DNA of 64,000 nucleotides from Pseudomonadota bacterium (GCA_018240435.1 JAFEFT010000016.1:47818-111817); one strand, 5' to 3'. Numbered from the stretch's first letter, positions 33,748 to 43,205 are shown. Notes: a model not told the origin generated them from the letters alone. Numbers and translations: made by a program.

Positions 33748-36525
33748 ATGCCCCGCCTCGTCCTGATCGACGGCTCGTCCTACCTGTTCCGCGCCTTCCA
33801 TGCCCTGCCGCCGCTCAGCAATGCCGCCGGCGAGCCGACCGGCGCGCTGTTCGGGGTGGTCAACATGCTGCGCGCCACGCTGAAGGAAAAGCCCGAGTGC
33901 GCGGCCTTCGTCGTCGACGCGCCCGGGCCGACCTTCCGCGATGCGCTGTATCCGGACTACAAGGCCAATCGCCCGCCGATGCCCGACGACCTGCGCGCGC
34001 AGATCGAGCCGATGATGCAGATCGTCGCCGCGCTGGGCTTCCCGATCCTGCGCGTGCGCGGGGTCGAGGCCGACGACGTGATCGGCACCCTGGCGCTGCA
34101 GGCGCAGGCCGCCGGCAGCGAGGTGACGATCTCCACCGGCGACAAGGATTTCGCCCAGCTCGTGCGGCCCGGGATCGTCCTGGCCAACACCATGAAGACC
34201 CTGCACAGCGACGGCAGCCGACTCGATTCGGAGGCAAGCGTGGTGGCGAAGTTCGGCGTCCGCCCCGACCAGATCATCGATCTGCTCGCGTTGATGGGCG
34301 ACACGGTCGACAACATCCCCGGCGTCGAAAAATGCGGCCCGAAGACGGCGGCCAAGTGGCTGGGCGAATACGGCTCGCTCGACGGCGTGATCGCCAACGC
34401 CGACCGGATCGGCGGCAAGGTCGGCGAGAACCTGCGCGCGGCGCTGCCCCGGCTGCCGCTGAACCGGCAACTGACCACCATCAAGACCGACGTCGAACTC
34501 GACTTGCCGCACGACGCGCTGCGCCTGCGCGAACCGGACGTGGCGGCGCTGCGCGAGTTGTACCAGCGCTACGGGTTCAATGCGGCGTTGCGGGAATTGG
34601 ATGGGAAGCCGGGAATCGGGACCGAGAAGCCGGGAATCGGGAAAGCCGAAACGAGAATCGGAAGAGCCGGTTCGCCCAGCGGCGCCGAGCCGCTCGACCC
34701 CGCGCTGTCGGTCAAGGGCGAATACGAGTGCGTGACTGCCACCGCACAGCTCGATGCGTGGATCGAGCACCTGCGCACTGCGGAGTTGATCGCTTTCGAT
34801 ACCGAAACCGATTCGCTCGACCCGATGCGCGCCAATCTGGTCGGCATGAGCTTCGCGGTGGAGATCGGCCGCGCCTGTTACCTCCCGCTGGCGCACGAAT
34901 ATCCGGGCGCACCGGCGCAGCTGGATCGTGCCGCGACGCTGGCGGCGCTGCGGCCGATCCTCGAAGATGCGAACAAGCCCAAGCTCGGCCAGCACGGCAA
35001 GTACGACCTGCATGTGCTGCGGCGGCACGGCATCGACGTGGCCGGCTATGCGCACGACACGATGCTCGAATCCTTCGTCTGGAACGCCACCGGCAGCCGC
35101 CACGACATGGATTCGCTGGCGCAGCGCTACCTCGGCTACACCACGATCAAGTATGCCGATGTCACCGGCAAGGGCAGCAAGCAGCTCGCCTTCTCGCAAG
35201 TCGCGCTCGACGTCGCGACCGCCTATGCCGCCGAGGATGCCGACATCACCCTGCGCCTGCATCGCGCGCTGCAACCGAAACTGGCAGGCGAGCCGGCGCT
35301 GGCCAGTGTCTATCGCGACATCGAGATGCCGCTGGTGCCGGTACTCGAACGCATCGAGGCCAACGGTGTGCTGATCGACGCTGCCGAGCTGCACCGGCAA
35401 AGTCAGGATCTCGGCAAGCGCATGCACGCCGCACAGCAGCAAGCGCATGCGATCGCCGGCCACCCCTTCAATCTGGATTCGCCCAAGCAATTGCAGGCGA
35501 TCTTGTTCGACCAGCTCAAGCTGCCGGCGCTGGTGAAGACCCCCGGCGGCCAGCCCTCGACCAACGAGGAAGCGCTCGACGCCATTGCCGACGCCCACCC
35601 GCTGCCGCGGCTGATCCTCGAATACCGCGGCCTGGCCAAGCTGCGCAGCACCTATACCGAAAAGTTGCCGGCGGCGATCAACCCGGAAACCGGCCGCGTC
35701 CACACCAGCTACCATCAGGCCGGCGCGGCCACCGGGCGGCTGGCCTCGTCCGACCCGAACCTGCAGAACATTCCCGTCCGCAGCGACGACGGCCGCCGCA
35801 TCCGCAAGGCCTTCATCGCGCCGCCGGGGCGGCAGATCCTCGCCTGCGACTACTCGCAGATCGAGCTGCGGATCATGGCGCACCTGTCGGAAGACGCCGG
35901 CCTGCTGCGCGCCTTTGCCGCCGGCCTGGACATCCACCGCGCCACCGCCGCCGAGGTGTTCGGTGCCGCCTCGCCCGACGCCGTCAGCAGCGAGCAGCGG
36001 CGCGCCGCCAAGGCGATCAACTTCGGCCTGATCTACGGCATGAGCGCGTTCGGGCTGGCGCGCCAGCTCGGCATCGAGCGCGGCCAGGCGCAGGACTACA
36101 TCGGCCTGTATTTCTCGCGCTATCCGGGCGTGCGCGAGTACATGGAGCGCACCCGCGCGCAGGCGAAACAACGCGGCTACGTCGAAACCGTGTTCGGCCG
36201 CCGCCTGTATTTGCCCGACATCCACGCCCGCGACCAGGCCCTGCGCACCGGCGCCGAACGCGCCGCGATCAACGCGCCGATGCAGGGCACCGCCGCCGAC
36301 ATCATCAAGCGCGCGATGGTCGCCATCGACGGCTGGCTGCGCGGCCACGATTCACGCGCAAGGATGATCATGCAGGTGCACGACGAACTGGTGTTCGAGG
36401 CCGATGCCGACTTCATCGAAACGCTGCGTTCTGCTGCTGTCGAGAAGATGCAGGCCGCCGCCACGTTGCGAGTGCCGCTGGTGGTCGATTGCGGCACTGG
36501 CGACAATTGGGATCAGGCCCACTGA
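33748..36525 (+). CDS. polA: DNA polymerase I
   Basis: 925 residues: 5' nuclease domain (LVLIDGSSYLFRAFHALPPL, GVEADDVIGTLA, DTVDNIPGVEKCGPKTA), 3'-5' exonuclease (Exo I FDTETDS with D351/E353, GQHGKYDLHVL, Exo III YAAEDADIT) and polymerase (motif A DYSQIELR with D701, O-helix RRAAKAINFGLIYG, motif C QVHDEL with D879). It works in gap repair and Okazaki maturation. The linker between the first two domains holds three 7-residue repeats (287-307) encoded by the intergenic heptad repeat. ATG at 33748; a TACAAT box lies at 33716-33721. The sX13-like RNA follows. Confidence 0.97.
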   Translation: MPRLVLIDGSSYLFRAFHALPPLSNAAGEPTGALFGVVNMLRATLKEKPECAAFVVDAPGPTFRDALYPDYKANRPPMPDDLRAQIEPMMQIVAALGFPILRVRGVEADDVIGTLALQAQAAGSEVTISTGDKDFAQLVRPGIVLANTMKTLHSDGSRLDSEASVVAKFGVRPDQIIDLLALMGDTVDNIPGVEKCGPKTAAKWLGEYGSLDGVIANADRIGGKVGENLRAALPRLPLNRQLTTIKTDVELDLPHDALRLREPDVAALRELYQRYGFNAALRELDGKPGIGTEKPGIGKAETRIGRAGSPSGAEPLDPALSVKGEYECVTATAQLDAWIEHLRTAELIAFDTETDSLDPMRANLVGMSFAVEIGRACYLPLAHEYPGAPAQLDRAATLAALRPILEDANKPKLGQHGKYDLHVLRRHGIDVAGYAHDTMLESFVWNATGSRHDMDSLAQRYLGYTTIKYADVTGKGSKQLAFSQVALDVATAYAAEDADITLRLHRALQPKLAGEPALASVYRDIEMPLVPVLERIEANGVLIDAAELHRQSQDLGKRMHAAQQQAHAIAGHPFNLDSPKQLQAILFDQLKLPALVKTPGGQPSTNEEALDAIADAHPLPRLILEYRGLAKLRSTYTEKLPAAINPETGRVHTSYHQAGAATGRLASSDPNLQNIPVRSDDGRRIRKAFIAPPGRQILACDYSQIELRIMAHLSEDAGLLRAFAAGLDIHRATAAEVFGAASPDAVSSEQRRAAKAINFGLIYGMSAFGLARQLGIERGQAQDYIGLYFSRYPGVREYMERTRAQAKQRGYVETVFGRRLYLPDIHARDQALRTGAERAAINAPMQGTAADIIKRAMVAIDGWLRGHDSRARMIMQVHDELVFEADADFIETLRSAAVEKMQAAATLRVPLVVDCGTGDNWDQAH
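34606..34668 (+). repeat. Heptad repeat tract inside the polA coding sequence
   Basis: Three 21-nt units, each three 7-mers long, built from AAGCCGG, GAATCGG and related 7-mers. GAATCGG recurs every 21 nt. Because 21 is a multiple of 3, the tract encodes three 7-residue repeats KPGIGTE, KPGIGKA and ETRIGRA in frame. The unit GGGAATC is the same as in the intergenic arrays at 43066 and 56851. It falls in the flexible linker between the 5' nuclease and 3'-5' exonuclease domains. Confidence 0.88.
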
Positions 36526-36770
36526 CCGCCGCCTGCGGCAGCGCTGGCGCGGCTTGCCGGCGATGTCATGCCGTCGGCCGACGCCGCCGCGCACCGCCCG
36601 CAACGATGCGCGTGATGGTGGAAATCCGCGCCGCCGCATGCCGGAAGTCATGCATTCTCGGCCGTCCGGATTCCGGGCATGAATGCATCCTGAACCCATT
36701 CACGAAACTGCGGCCGCTTTCACGAACTCTAAAGGTCGGTAATGGTCAACTATGTCGCGACGGATGCAAC

Positions 36771-36889
36771 GTCCGTTGCCGGATGACTCTCTCCCCTGAG
36801 TGCATCCCACGGAAGTCCGCCTCTCCCCAAGGCCGGCTTCCACCCCTGGCCCCGCGAGCCCACCCCTGGCTCGCGGGGTTTTTATTTTT
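36771..36889 (+). ncRNA. sX13-like small RNA downstream of polA
   Basis: Three consecutive hairpins each expose CCCC in the loop: 36781-36807 (GGATGACTC with GAGT-G-CATCC, loop TCTCCCCT), 36811-36841 (GGAAG-CCG-CCT arms, loop CTCCCCA) and the terminator 36850-36878 (11-bp stem, loop CACCCCT) followed by a T-run. This is the known architecture of sX13, an Hfq-independent xanthomonad sRNA of about 115 nt that pairs with G-rich motifs around ribosome-binding sites. Placement next to polA also fits what I recall of it. The 5' end is not fixed; no clear promoter was identified. Confidence 0.75.
36850..36889 (+). terminator. Rho-independent terminator
   Basis: CCCCGCGAGCC (36850-36860) pairs perfectly with GGCTCGCGGGG (36868-36878) around CACCCCT, followed by TTTTTATTTTT. 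It ends the sX13-like RNA and probably any polA read-through. It lies 25 nt before the stop codon of the converging peptidase gene. Confidence 0.95.
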
Positions 36890-36914
36890 CTGCTCCCCGC
36901 CACTGCGTTGGCCG

Positions 36915-38966
36915 CTATTGCCCGCCTTCGACCTTGCGCTGCGCGAACCACGCCAGGATCGCCGATGCCTTGGCCGCCGATTGCGACGGTCGCGCCGCCA
37001 GCCCTTCGTGGTTGGCGCCGGGCACCTTCACCAGCGCGGTGGCAACCCCGCGCAGTTGCAAGGCGCTGTAGTACTGCTCGGCCTCGCTGTCGGGGGTGCG
37101 GAAATCCTCGCTGCCGACCACCACCAGCGTCGGCGTCTTGACGTTGCCGACCAGCGACAGCGGCGAGCGTGCCCAGTAGCCGGCTGGATCCTCCCACGGG
37201 AACTTGCCGAACCAGTAGCGCGAGAAATAAGGCGTGATGTCGGAGGTGAGCACGAAACTCGACCAGTCGATGACCGGCTTTTGCACCGCCGCGGCGGCGA
37301 AACGGTCGGTCTTGCCGACGATCCACGCGGTGAGCACGCCGCCGCCCGAGCCGCCGGTGACGAACAGCCGCTGCGGGTCGATGAAGCCCTTGCCGATGGC
37401 AGCATCGACCGCGCTCATCAGATCGTCGTAATCGTGTCCCGGGTAAGCCTTGTCGATGCGATTGGCAAATTCCTCGCCATAGCTGGTGGAGCCGCGCGGA
37501 TTGACGTAGAGCACGACGTAGCCGGCCGCCGCATAGAGCTGGTCGTCGCTGGCAAAGCTCGGCCCGTAGGCGGCGAACGGGCCGCCGTGGATCTCCAGGA
37601 TCAACGGGTATTTGCGGTGCGGGTCGAAATCCGGCGGCGTCACCAGCCAGGCGTCGATCGGCAACTGGTCGAACGCGGTCACCTGCAAGTGCTGCACCTG
37701 CCCCAGGGTCTTGCCGGCCAGCGCCTGATTGAGGTGCGTCAACTGCCGCGCGCTGCCGCCACGTGCGATCCACACGTCCGCCGGCCGCAGCGGCGTGCCG
37801 GAGGTGTAGGCGATGGTGCCGTCGCCGGCGACGCTGAACGAGCCGCCGGTGTAGGGGCGGTCGAAATCGCTGCCGGTCAGGTGCTCGGCGACGGTGCGGA
37901 TCGAACCATCGAGACCGACGCGGACCACGCGCCGGCTGCCGTGGTCGTCATGGTCGACGAACAGCGCCCGACCGTCGGCGGCCCAGACCGGATCGCCGAC
38001 GCTGCGGTCGAGCCCGGCGGTGAGCACGCGCGCGCCGCTGCCATCACGGTTCATCACCGACAGGCGCAGGTTCTGATAGCCCAGATAGCGATCGTCGAAA
38101 CCGACCCAGGCGATCGACCGGCCATCGGGAGAAACCACCGGCTGCGCGTCGGGGCCTTTGCGGTGGGTCAGTGCGCGCACCTGCATGTCGTCGATCGAGA
38201 CCTCGTACACCTCGCTGTCCACCACCTCGCGCTGCCAGTCGTTGCCGCGCACGGCGCTGAACAACACCGCCCGGTCGTCGCGCGACCACGACAGCGGCCC
38301 GCCGGCATTGCGGGTGCCGAAGGTGAGCTGGGTGGGCGCGCCACCATCGGCCGGCACCCAGAAGATCTGCTCGTAACCGGGCTTTTCGTAGCCGCCCTCG
38401 TCGGTGCGGTAGATCACCGAATCGATGACCTGCAGCGGCTCGGCCCAGTTCGCTCCCTCGGGCTTTTCCGGCGCCTTGCCGAGCCGGGCCGGCTGGTCGG
38501 GCACGAACATCGCATAGGCCAGGCGCCGGCCATCGGGTGACCACGCGATCGCGTGCGGCGCCGCCGGCAGCCCGGTGATGCGCGCCGTCGCGCCGCTGCG
38601 CATCCAGCGCACGTACAACTGCGCACCGCCCTTGTCGTCGCTGCTGGCCACATAGGCGAGCTTGCTGCCATCGGGCGACCAGCGCGGCTGCCCGTGCCCG
38701 CCCGGCCCGGTGACCAGCGGCGTCTGCGTGCCGCTGGCGACATCGATCGCCCAGATCGTCGAGCGCGTGCGATCGCTCATGATGTCGTTGGCGCGCCGCA
38801 CGTAGACGACGGTGCGCCCGTCGGGCGAGATCTGCGGATCGGCCGCCGCCTCCAGGTTGAACAGATCGGCGCCGGTGAACAGCCGCGTCGGCCCCTCGGC
38901 AGGCGCGGCAAGGATCGGTGCGGTCAGCGCCAGCGCGAGCGCGGCAACGATGGGACGGATCGGCAT
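36915..38966 (-). CDS. S9 family prolyl oligopeptidase-type peptidase
   Basis: 683 residues. Signal peptide MPIRPIVAALALALTAPILA, then WD40/TolB-like propeller repeats (DPQISPDGRTVVYVRRAND, GQPRWSPDGSKLAYVAS) up to about residue 400, and a C-terminal alpha/beta-hydrolase catalytic domain: HGGPFAAYG, nucleophile TGGSGGGVLTAW, acid in VVGSEDFRTPDSE, His in PGANHEGL. Such enzymes cleave acyl or dipeptide groups from peptides, probably in the periplasm here. The start at 38966 is set by the signal peptide. It is divergent from the next gene and converges on the sX13-like RNA. Confidence 0.92.
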   Translation of the reverse strand: MPIRPIVAALALALTAPILAAPAEGPTRLFTGADLFNLEAAADPQISPDGRTVVYVRRANDIMSDRTRSTIWAIDVASGTQTPLVTGPGGHGQPRWSPDGSKLAYVASSDDKGGAQLYVRWMRSGATARITGLPAAPHAIAWSPDGRRLAYAMFVPDQPARLGKAPEKPEGANWAEPLQVIDSVIYRTDEGGYEKPGYEQIFWVPADGGAPTQLTFGTRNAGGPLSWSRDDRAVLFSAVRGNDWQREVVDSEVYEVSIDDMQVRALTHRKGPDAQPVVSPDGRSIAWVGFDDRYLGYQNLRLSVMNRDGSGARVLTAGLDRSVGDPVWAADGRALFVDHDDHGSRRVVRVGLDGSIRTVAEHLTGSDFDRPYTGGSFSVAGDGTIAYTSGTPLRPADVWIARGGSARQLTHLNQALAGKTLGQVQHLQVTAFDQLPIDAWLVTPPDFDPHRKYPLILEIHGGPFAAYGPSFASDDQLYAAAGYVVLYVNPRGSTSYGEEFANRIDKAYPGHDYDDLMSAVDAAIGKGFIDPQRLFVTGGSGGGVLTAWIVGKTDRFAAAAVQKPVIDWSSFVLTSDITPYFSRYWFGKFPWEDPAGYWARSPLSLVGNVKTPTLVVVGSEDFRTPDSEAEQYYSALQLRGVATALVKVPGANHEGLAARPSQSAAKASAILAWFAQRKVEGGQ

Positions 38967-39133
38967 GGCAAGGCTCCCGGAAGTTGGTCTGCAGGCGCGA
39001 CGGGCCGGTGGACCGGCGCCACACCCGCCGGCCAGCATCACCTCGCGCGATGCCTTTGTCACCATCCCGCGCCGTCACGTCGCGGCAAGGGGCGATCATC
39101 CGGCACTCCGGTTCGATGCCGTAAAATCCACCC

Positions 39134-39736
39134 ATGCCCCGCTGGTTGACGATCCTCCTTGCCACGCTGCTGCTGGCGACCGCCTATGTGGTGCTCGCGC
39201 CGCATCCGGTGCGCACGCACGCGCCGGGCGTGCTCGCGCCCGACGATCCGGTGCAGGTCGACATCGCCCGCGGCACGCCGTTCGCGGTTGGCGATTACAC
39301 GCTCACGCCGCTGGCCGATTTCAAGCTGACCGCGCGCGTGCTGTCGCGCGCCGACTACAGCTGGGATCGCTCGGCGGCGCTGTCGCCGACCGACTTTGCC
39401 TTCGGCTGGGGCGCGATGTCCGACAGCTCGGTGCTGGCCGGGCTGGACATCAGCCAGTCCGGGCGCTGGTACTTTTACCGCTGGCGCACATCGGAGCCGC
39501 CGATTCCGCTGGCGCAGATCATCCATGACAGCTCGAACATGCACATGATCCCGGCCAACGACACCGTGCGGGCGCAGATCAAGCGCGTGCGCACCGGCGA
39601 CATCGTCCATCTGGATGGCCAGCTGATCGAGGCGCGCGGCAAGGACGGCAGCATCTGGCGAAGCTCGATGAGCCGCGACGATTCCGGCGATGGCGCCTGC
39701 GAGGTCGTTTATGTGCGCAGTCTGGTGGTGATGTGA
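39134..39736 (+). CDS. Hypothetical membrane-anchored protein
   Basis: 200 residues. An N-terminal hydrophobic helix (WLTILLATLLLATAYVVLAP) anchors or exports it; the rest is a globular domain with GDYTLTPLADFKLTARVLSR, DYSWDRSAALSPTDFAFGWG, RWYFYRW and a C-terminal DIVHLDGQLIEARGKDGSIW. The pattern of a protein that reads DLAFGWG and closes with an OB-like strand set recurs in proteobacterial hypotheticals, but I cannot name a family. It is followed after 67 bp by the glycosyltransferase gene on the same strand, perhaps one transcript. Confidence 0.75.
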   Translation: MPRWLTILLATLLLATAYVVLAPHPVRTHAPGVLAPDDPVQVDIARGTPFAVGDYTLTPLADFKLTARVLSRADYSWDRSAALSPTDFAFGWGAMSDSSVLAGLDISQSGRWYFYRWRTSEPPIPLAQIIHDSSNMHMIPANDTVRAQIKRVRTGDIVHLDGQLIEARGKDGSIWRSSMSRDDSGDGACEVVYVRSLVVM

Positions 39737-39803
39737 TGACGCCGATCGCAAACGCTTGCCGGCGCGCGACCCTCGCTTCGTGCCGATCTGGATACCGCCG
39801 CCG

Positions 39804-41339
39804 ATGAACCTTTCGCTGCGCGCCAGCAAACCCTCGATCTGGCTGGTGTTCTTGCTGGCACTGGCCTTCGTGCTGCCATTCCAGGGCACGCGTCCGCTGT
39901 GGGGCACCGACGAGGGCCGCTACAGCGCGGTGGCAGTGGAGATGCTCGACTCGGGCAACTGGCTGGTGCCGCATCGCCATCCCGAGCACGAGCACCTGTC
40001 GAAGCCGCCGATGACCTACTGGTCGCTGGCGGCGTCGATGGAGGCCTTCGGCCGCAACACCTGGGCGCTGCGCTTGCCGGGCGCGTTGGCGTTCGCGCTG
40101 ACCATCGCCGGCGTGTTCTCGATCGGGCGCCGGCTGCTGCCCGAGCGGCCGTGGTGGCCGCCGCTGGTCGCCAGCGGCACGATGATGCTGTTCCTGGCCG
40201 CCAACGTGATCAGCACCGACGCGTTGCTGTGCGCGTTCGAGACCCTGGGCATGGCCGGCTACGTGCTGGCCTGGCGCGGCGAGGACGAGCGCATCGCACG
40301 GCGTGGCGCATGGCTGCTCGGCCTGGGCTTCGGCCTGGCCTTCCTCACCAAGGGCCCGCCGGGGCTGGTGCCGCTGATTCCGGGGCTGTGGTTCTGGGCG
40401 CGCAACCGCCGCGAATTCCGCGCCAGCCCGTTCACCTGGGTCACGCTGGTGATCTGGGCGCCGCTGGCGCTGGGGTGGTTTCTGGCCATCGTCTGGAACC
40501 ATCCCGAACGCCTGCATTACTTCCTCGGTTACGAAACCTACGGGAGGATCTTCACCAAGGCCGCCGACCGTCACCCGCAGTGGTACGGCTGGATCGTCGC
40601 CTACGGCCCGGTGGCGCTGGTCGGTGCGCTGCCGTGGACGCTGGTGCTGGCGTGGAATCGCTGGCGTCGCGGCAGCGAGCCGCGCGTGGTGGACGAATCC
40701 ACACGGCAAGCCGAACGCTTCTTGCTGCTGTGGCTGCTGCTGCCGTTGGCGGTGTTTTGCATGTCGCGCTCGCGCCTGGTGCTGTACGTGCTGCCGCTGC
40801 TGGTGCCGTTTGCGCTGTGGGCGGCGCTGCGCTTGCGCGATTGGCGGCCCGGCGCGCTCGGCAAGGGATTGATCGGCGCGTGGTTCGTGCTGTTGCTGGC
40901 GATCAAGGCCGGCATGCCGCTGGTGCATTCCAAGGCGATCGTCGGCAAGAACTCCTACCTGCTCTCGCAGGCCATTGGTTCGCAAGTGCCGGCGCCGGTG
41001 CGCGAGGTGGTGTTCGTCGACGAAACGGCGCTGTACGGCATCCGCGTCTATCTCGATATCCCGGTACTGCGGGTGGATTACGGCCAGACCGCCAAACCCG
41101 ACGTCGACATGACACTGGCGCAGGCGCTGGCCCAGCATCGCCGGCAACGGCTGTGGATGGTGCACGAGCGCACCGCCGACAAGTTCCAGCGGCAGGTGCA
41201 GACCAGCGGCGGCACGGCGCGGCAGGTGCTGACCTACCGCCACTATGTCGGGTTCATGGTCGAGCCTGCGGCCGCCGCTTCGCCACCCGCTCAGCCCGGC
41301 AGCGGGCAGCTCACGCCGGTGCCAGCCAGCCCGCAATAG
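39804..41339 (+). CDS. ArnT/PMT-type membrane glycosyltransferase (GT39/83-like)
   Basis: 511 residues with about 11-12 membrane helices. The first periplasmic loop has [18 protein letters not shown], where the DE pair is the catalytic/metal-binding acidic motif of ArnT-like enzymes, followed by [10 protein letters not shown]. It uses a polyprenyl-phosphate sugar donor; the acceptor (lipid A, protein or other) cannot be told. The C-terminal soluble tail is short. ATG at 39804 lacks a clear ribosome-binding site. Its 3' end overlaps the converging msrA gene by 49 nt. Confidence 0.88.
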   Translation: MNLSLRASKPSIWLVFLLALAFVLPFQGTRPLWGTDEGRYSAVAVEMLDSGNWLVPHRHPEHEHLSKPPMTYWSLAASMEAFGRNTWALRLPGALAFALTIAGVFSIGRRLLPERPWWPPLVASGTMMLFLAANVISTDALLCAFETLGMAGYVLAWRGEDERIARRGAWLLGLGFGLAFLTKGPPGLVPLIPGLWFWARNRREFRASPFTWVTLVIWAPLALGWFLAIVWNHPERLHYFLGYETYGRIFTKAADRHPQWYGWIVAYGPVALVGALPWTLVLAWNRWRRGSEPRVVDESTRQAERFLLLWLLLPLAVFCMSRSRLVLYVLPLLVPFALWAALRLRDWRPGALGKGLIGAWFVLLLAIKAGMPLVHSKAIVGKNSYLLSQAIGSQVPAPVREVVFVDETALYGIRVYLDIPVLRVDYGQTAKPDVDMTLAQALAQHRRQRLWMVHERTADKFQRQVQTSGGTARQVLTYRHYVGFMVEPAAAASPPAQPGSGQLTPVPASPQ

Positions 41340-41974
41340 CCACCGGGATTTTTCGCCAGATACTGCTGGTGCTCGTCCTCGGCGTAGTAGAACGGCGGTG
41401 CCGGGTGCAGGATTTCGGTGGTGATCGCGCCCTTGCCGGCGGCGTGCAGTCGCGCCTGATAGGCGTCGCGGCTGGCCAGTGCGATTGCGTAGTCGCTGGC
41501 ATCGTCGCAGCCGAGCAGCGAACGATATTGCGTGCCCGAATCGTTGCCCTGACGCATGCCCTGGGTTGGATCATGGCGCTCCCAGAACAGGCGCAGCAGC
41601 TCGGCGAAGGTGACCTGCGCCGGCGCGAAGATCACGCGCACGACTTCAGCGTGGCCGGTCAAGCCCGAGCACACTTCGCGATACGTCGGATGCGGCGTGC
41701 TGCCGCCGGCATAACCGACGGCGGTAGTGAACACGCCCGGCAACGTCCAGAACGCGCGCTCGGCACCCCAGAAGCAGCCCATGCCGAAATATGCCTGCCG
41801 CATGTGGGCGAAGGCGCCTTCACCGATCGCACCGACGATGGGGTGGCCGTGGACGTGATGGCGGCCTCCGATGCGCATCGGTGCATCGCGACCGGGTAGA
41901 GCCTCGCCGGCCCGTGGCAGGCGCTGGCCGTGCGCGCCGATGCCGAGCATTTCAGCCAGCCGATCGGAAATCAT
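41291..41974 (-). CDS. msrA: Peptide methionine sulfoxide reductase MsrA
   Basis: 227 residues. The catalytic motif is [12 protein letters not shown] (Cys near residue 67), followed by [35 protein letters not shown] and the resolving-cysteine C-terminus [18 protein letters not shown]. It repairs methionine-S-sulfoxide with thioredoxin. The N-terminal extension with ALPGRDAPM before the core resembles the Escherichia coli-type MsrA. The last 49 nt overlap the 3' end of the glycosyltransferase gene on the other strand. Confidence 0.95.
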   Translation of the reverse strand: MISDRLAEMLGIGAHGQRLPRAGEALPGRDAPMRIGGRHHVHGHPIVGAIGEGAFAHMRQAYFGMGCFWGAERAFWTLPGVFTTAVGYAGGSTPHPTYREVCSGLTGHAEVVRVIFAPAQVTFAELLRLFWERHDPTQGMRQGNDSGTQYRSLLGCDDASDYAIALASRDAYQARLHAAGKGAITTEILHPAPPFYYAEDEHQQYLAKNPGGYCGLAGTGVSCPLPG

Positions 41975-42032
41975 TGCAGCACCTCCACCTCATCGCGCGG
42001 CGAGTGCGTGACGACGCGCATTCCAGCACGCA

Positions 42033-42956
42033 TCATTCCACCACGTCCTCGGCCAGTTGCGCACGCCGCTCGTCCGGCGTGGAACCACGCAGCGAGCCGA
42101 TGAAGATGCCGGCCAGCGACAGCAGCAGCCCGAGCCATTCGATCGGCCGGGTGGCGCGGTGGAACAACACCACATCCATCAGGAAGGCCAGCACCGGCTG
42201 CAACAACAGCAACAAGCCGACCAGCGAGGCCGGCAGGCGCGGCATCGCCCGCGAGATCAGCACCCAGCCCAGACACTGCCCGACCAGCCCGAGCGCGATC
42301 AGCGCCAGCCACGTCTGCGCATCGGGCACGGCGAACGATTCGCCATCGGCCAGACACAGCAGCGCCAGCACGACCGCGCTCAGCAGCGAGGAGATCGCCA
42401 GCAGTTGCGACGAATGCAGCGTCGAACGCTCGCGCTGCGCATGCCGGAAACTGAGCATGTAAGCGGTGTAACACACGGCTGTAAACGCGCCGTAGAACAC
42501 GCCGATGCGATAGCCGGCGGCAAAGCCGGCCCAGCCCTGCCCGACCAGCAACCACAAGCCGGCGAAGGCCATCGCAAGACCGGTCAGGAACCGCCAGCCC
42601 AGCCGCTCGCGGTGCAAGGCCAAGCCAGCCAGCGCCATCAGGAATACTTGCAGATTGCCGAGCAAGGTCGCCAGGCCCGGCCCGATCACGAGGATGGATC
42701 GATGCCAGAAGGCCAGATCGACGGCGAACGCCAGCCCCGGCGGCAACATCCACGCCACGTCGCGCAGGCGCACCGCCCGCCACTGCCGCAATGCCGCCAG
42801 CGCGAACGCCAGCATCGCCCCGCCCAGCGCCATCCGCCAGAAACCCGACACCGTCGGCGGCACATGCGCGTATTTGACCAGCACGCCGGTCAGACTGATC
42901 GCCGCCGCACCGGCGATCATCGCCAGCAGCGGCCCGCGCGGGGTGCCGGAATTCAT
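42033..42956 (-). CDS. EamA/DMT family transporter
   Basis: 307 residues with ten hydrophobic helices arranged as two EamA repeats: SLTGVLVKYAHVPPTVSGFWRMALGGAM in the first, FYGAFTAVCYTAYMLSFRHA to SLVGLLLLLQPVLAFLMDVV in the second. DMT proteins export metabolites or amino acids across the inner membrane; the substrate is unknown. It lies 58 bp upstream of msrA on the same strand. The start ATG at 42956 is the first possible and fits the family. Confidence 0.9.
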   Translation of the reverse strand: MNSGTPRGPLLAMIAGAAAISLTGVLVKYAHVPPTVSGFWRMALGGAMLAFALAALRQWRAVRLRDVAWMLPPGLAFAVDLAFWHRSILVIGPGLATLLGNLQVFLMALAGLALHRERLGWRFLTGLAMAFAGLWLLVGQGWAGFAAGYRIGVFYGAFTAVCYTAYMLSFRHAQRERSTLHSSQLLAISSLLSAVVLALLCLADGESFAVPDAQTWLALIALGLVGQCLGWVLISRAMPRLPASLVGLLLLLQPVLAFLMDVVLFHRATRPIEWLGLLLSLAGIFIGSLRGSTPDERRAQLAEDVVE

Positions 42957-43065
42957 GCTCGAGCTTCAGCCGGTGACACGGTGGGAGCGGCAGCATGCCA
43001 GAGTTCCGTGCTTCGAGTTCACGCCACGACGTGAGGCGAACGCCGATGACATCCCCGCTCGCCAC

Positions 43066-43205
43066 GCGACTCGCCATTCGGGACTCGGGACCCGGGACTC
43101 CGAACTCGGGAATCGGGACTCGGGAATCGAGAATCGGGAATCGGGAATCGGGACTCGCAAATCCGAACTCGCAACTAAGAACTCCGAACTCCGACCTCGC
43201 AACTC
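43066..43205. repeat. Twenty-unit heptad tandem array at a gene 3' end
   Basis: Twenty consecutive 7-mers in unbroken register: GCGACTC, GCCATTC, GGGACTC, GGGACCC, GGGACTC, CGAACTC, GGGAATC and so on to GCAACTC, with consensus close to GGRAMTC. The array overlaps the first two bases of the stop codon of the GGDEF-type gene at 43204 and extends towards the EamA gene. Its length, 140 bp, equals that of the array at 7438. The rest of the gap (42957-43065) holds no gene. Confidence 0.95.

Noticed and set aside
36526-36770. Small protein gene between polA and the sX13-like RNA
   Set aside because: No frame with a ribosome-binding site and plausible composition; an ATGCATTC/GAATGCAT inverted repeat around 36650-36690 was noted but is weak.
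33720-38540. Frame of 1606 codons across polA and the S9 peptidase
   Set aside because: It crosses two genes in other frames, including the sX13-like RNA and its terminator, and is compositionally a shadow.
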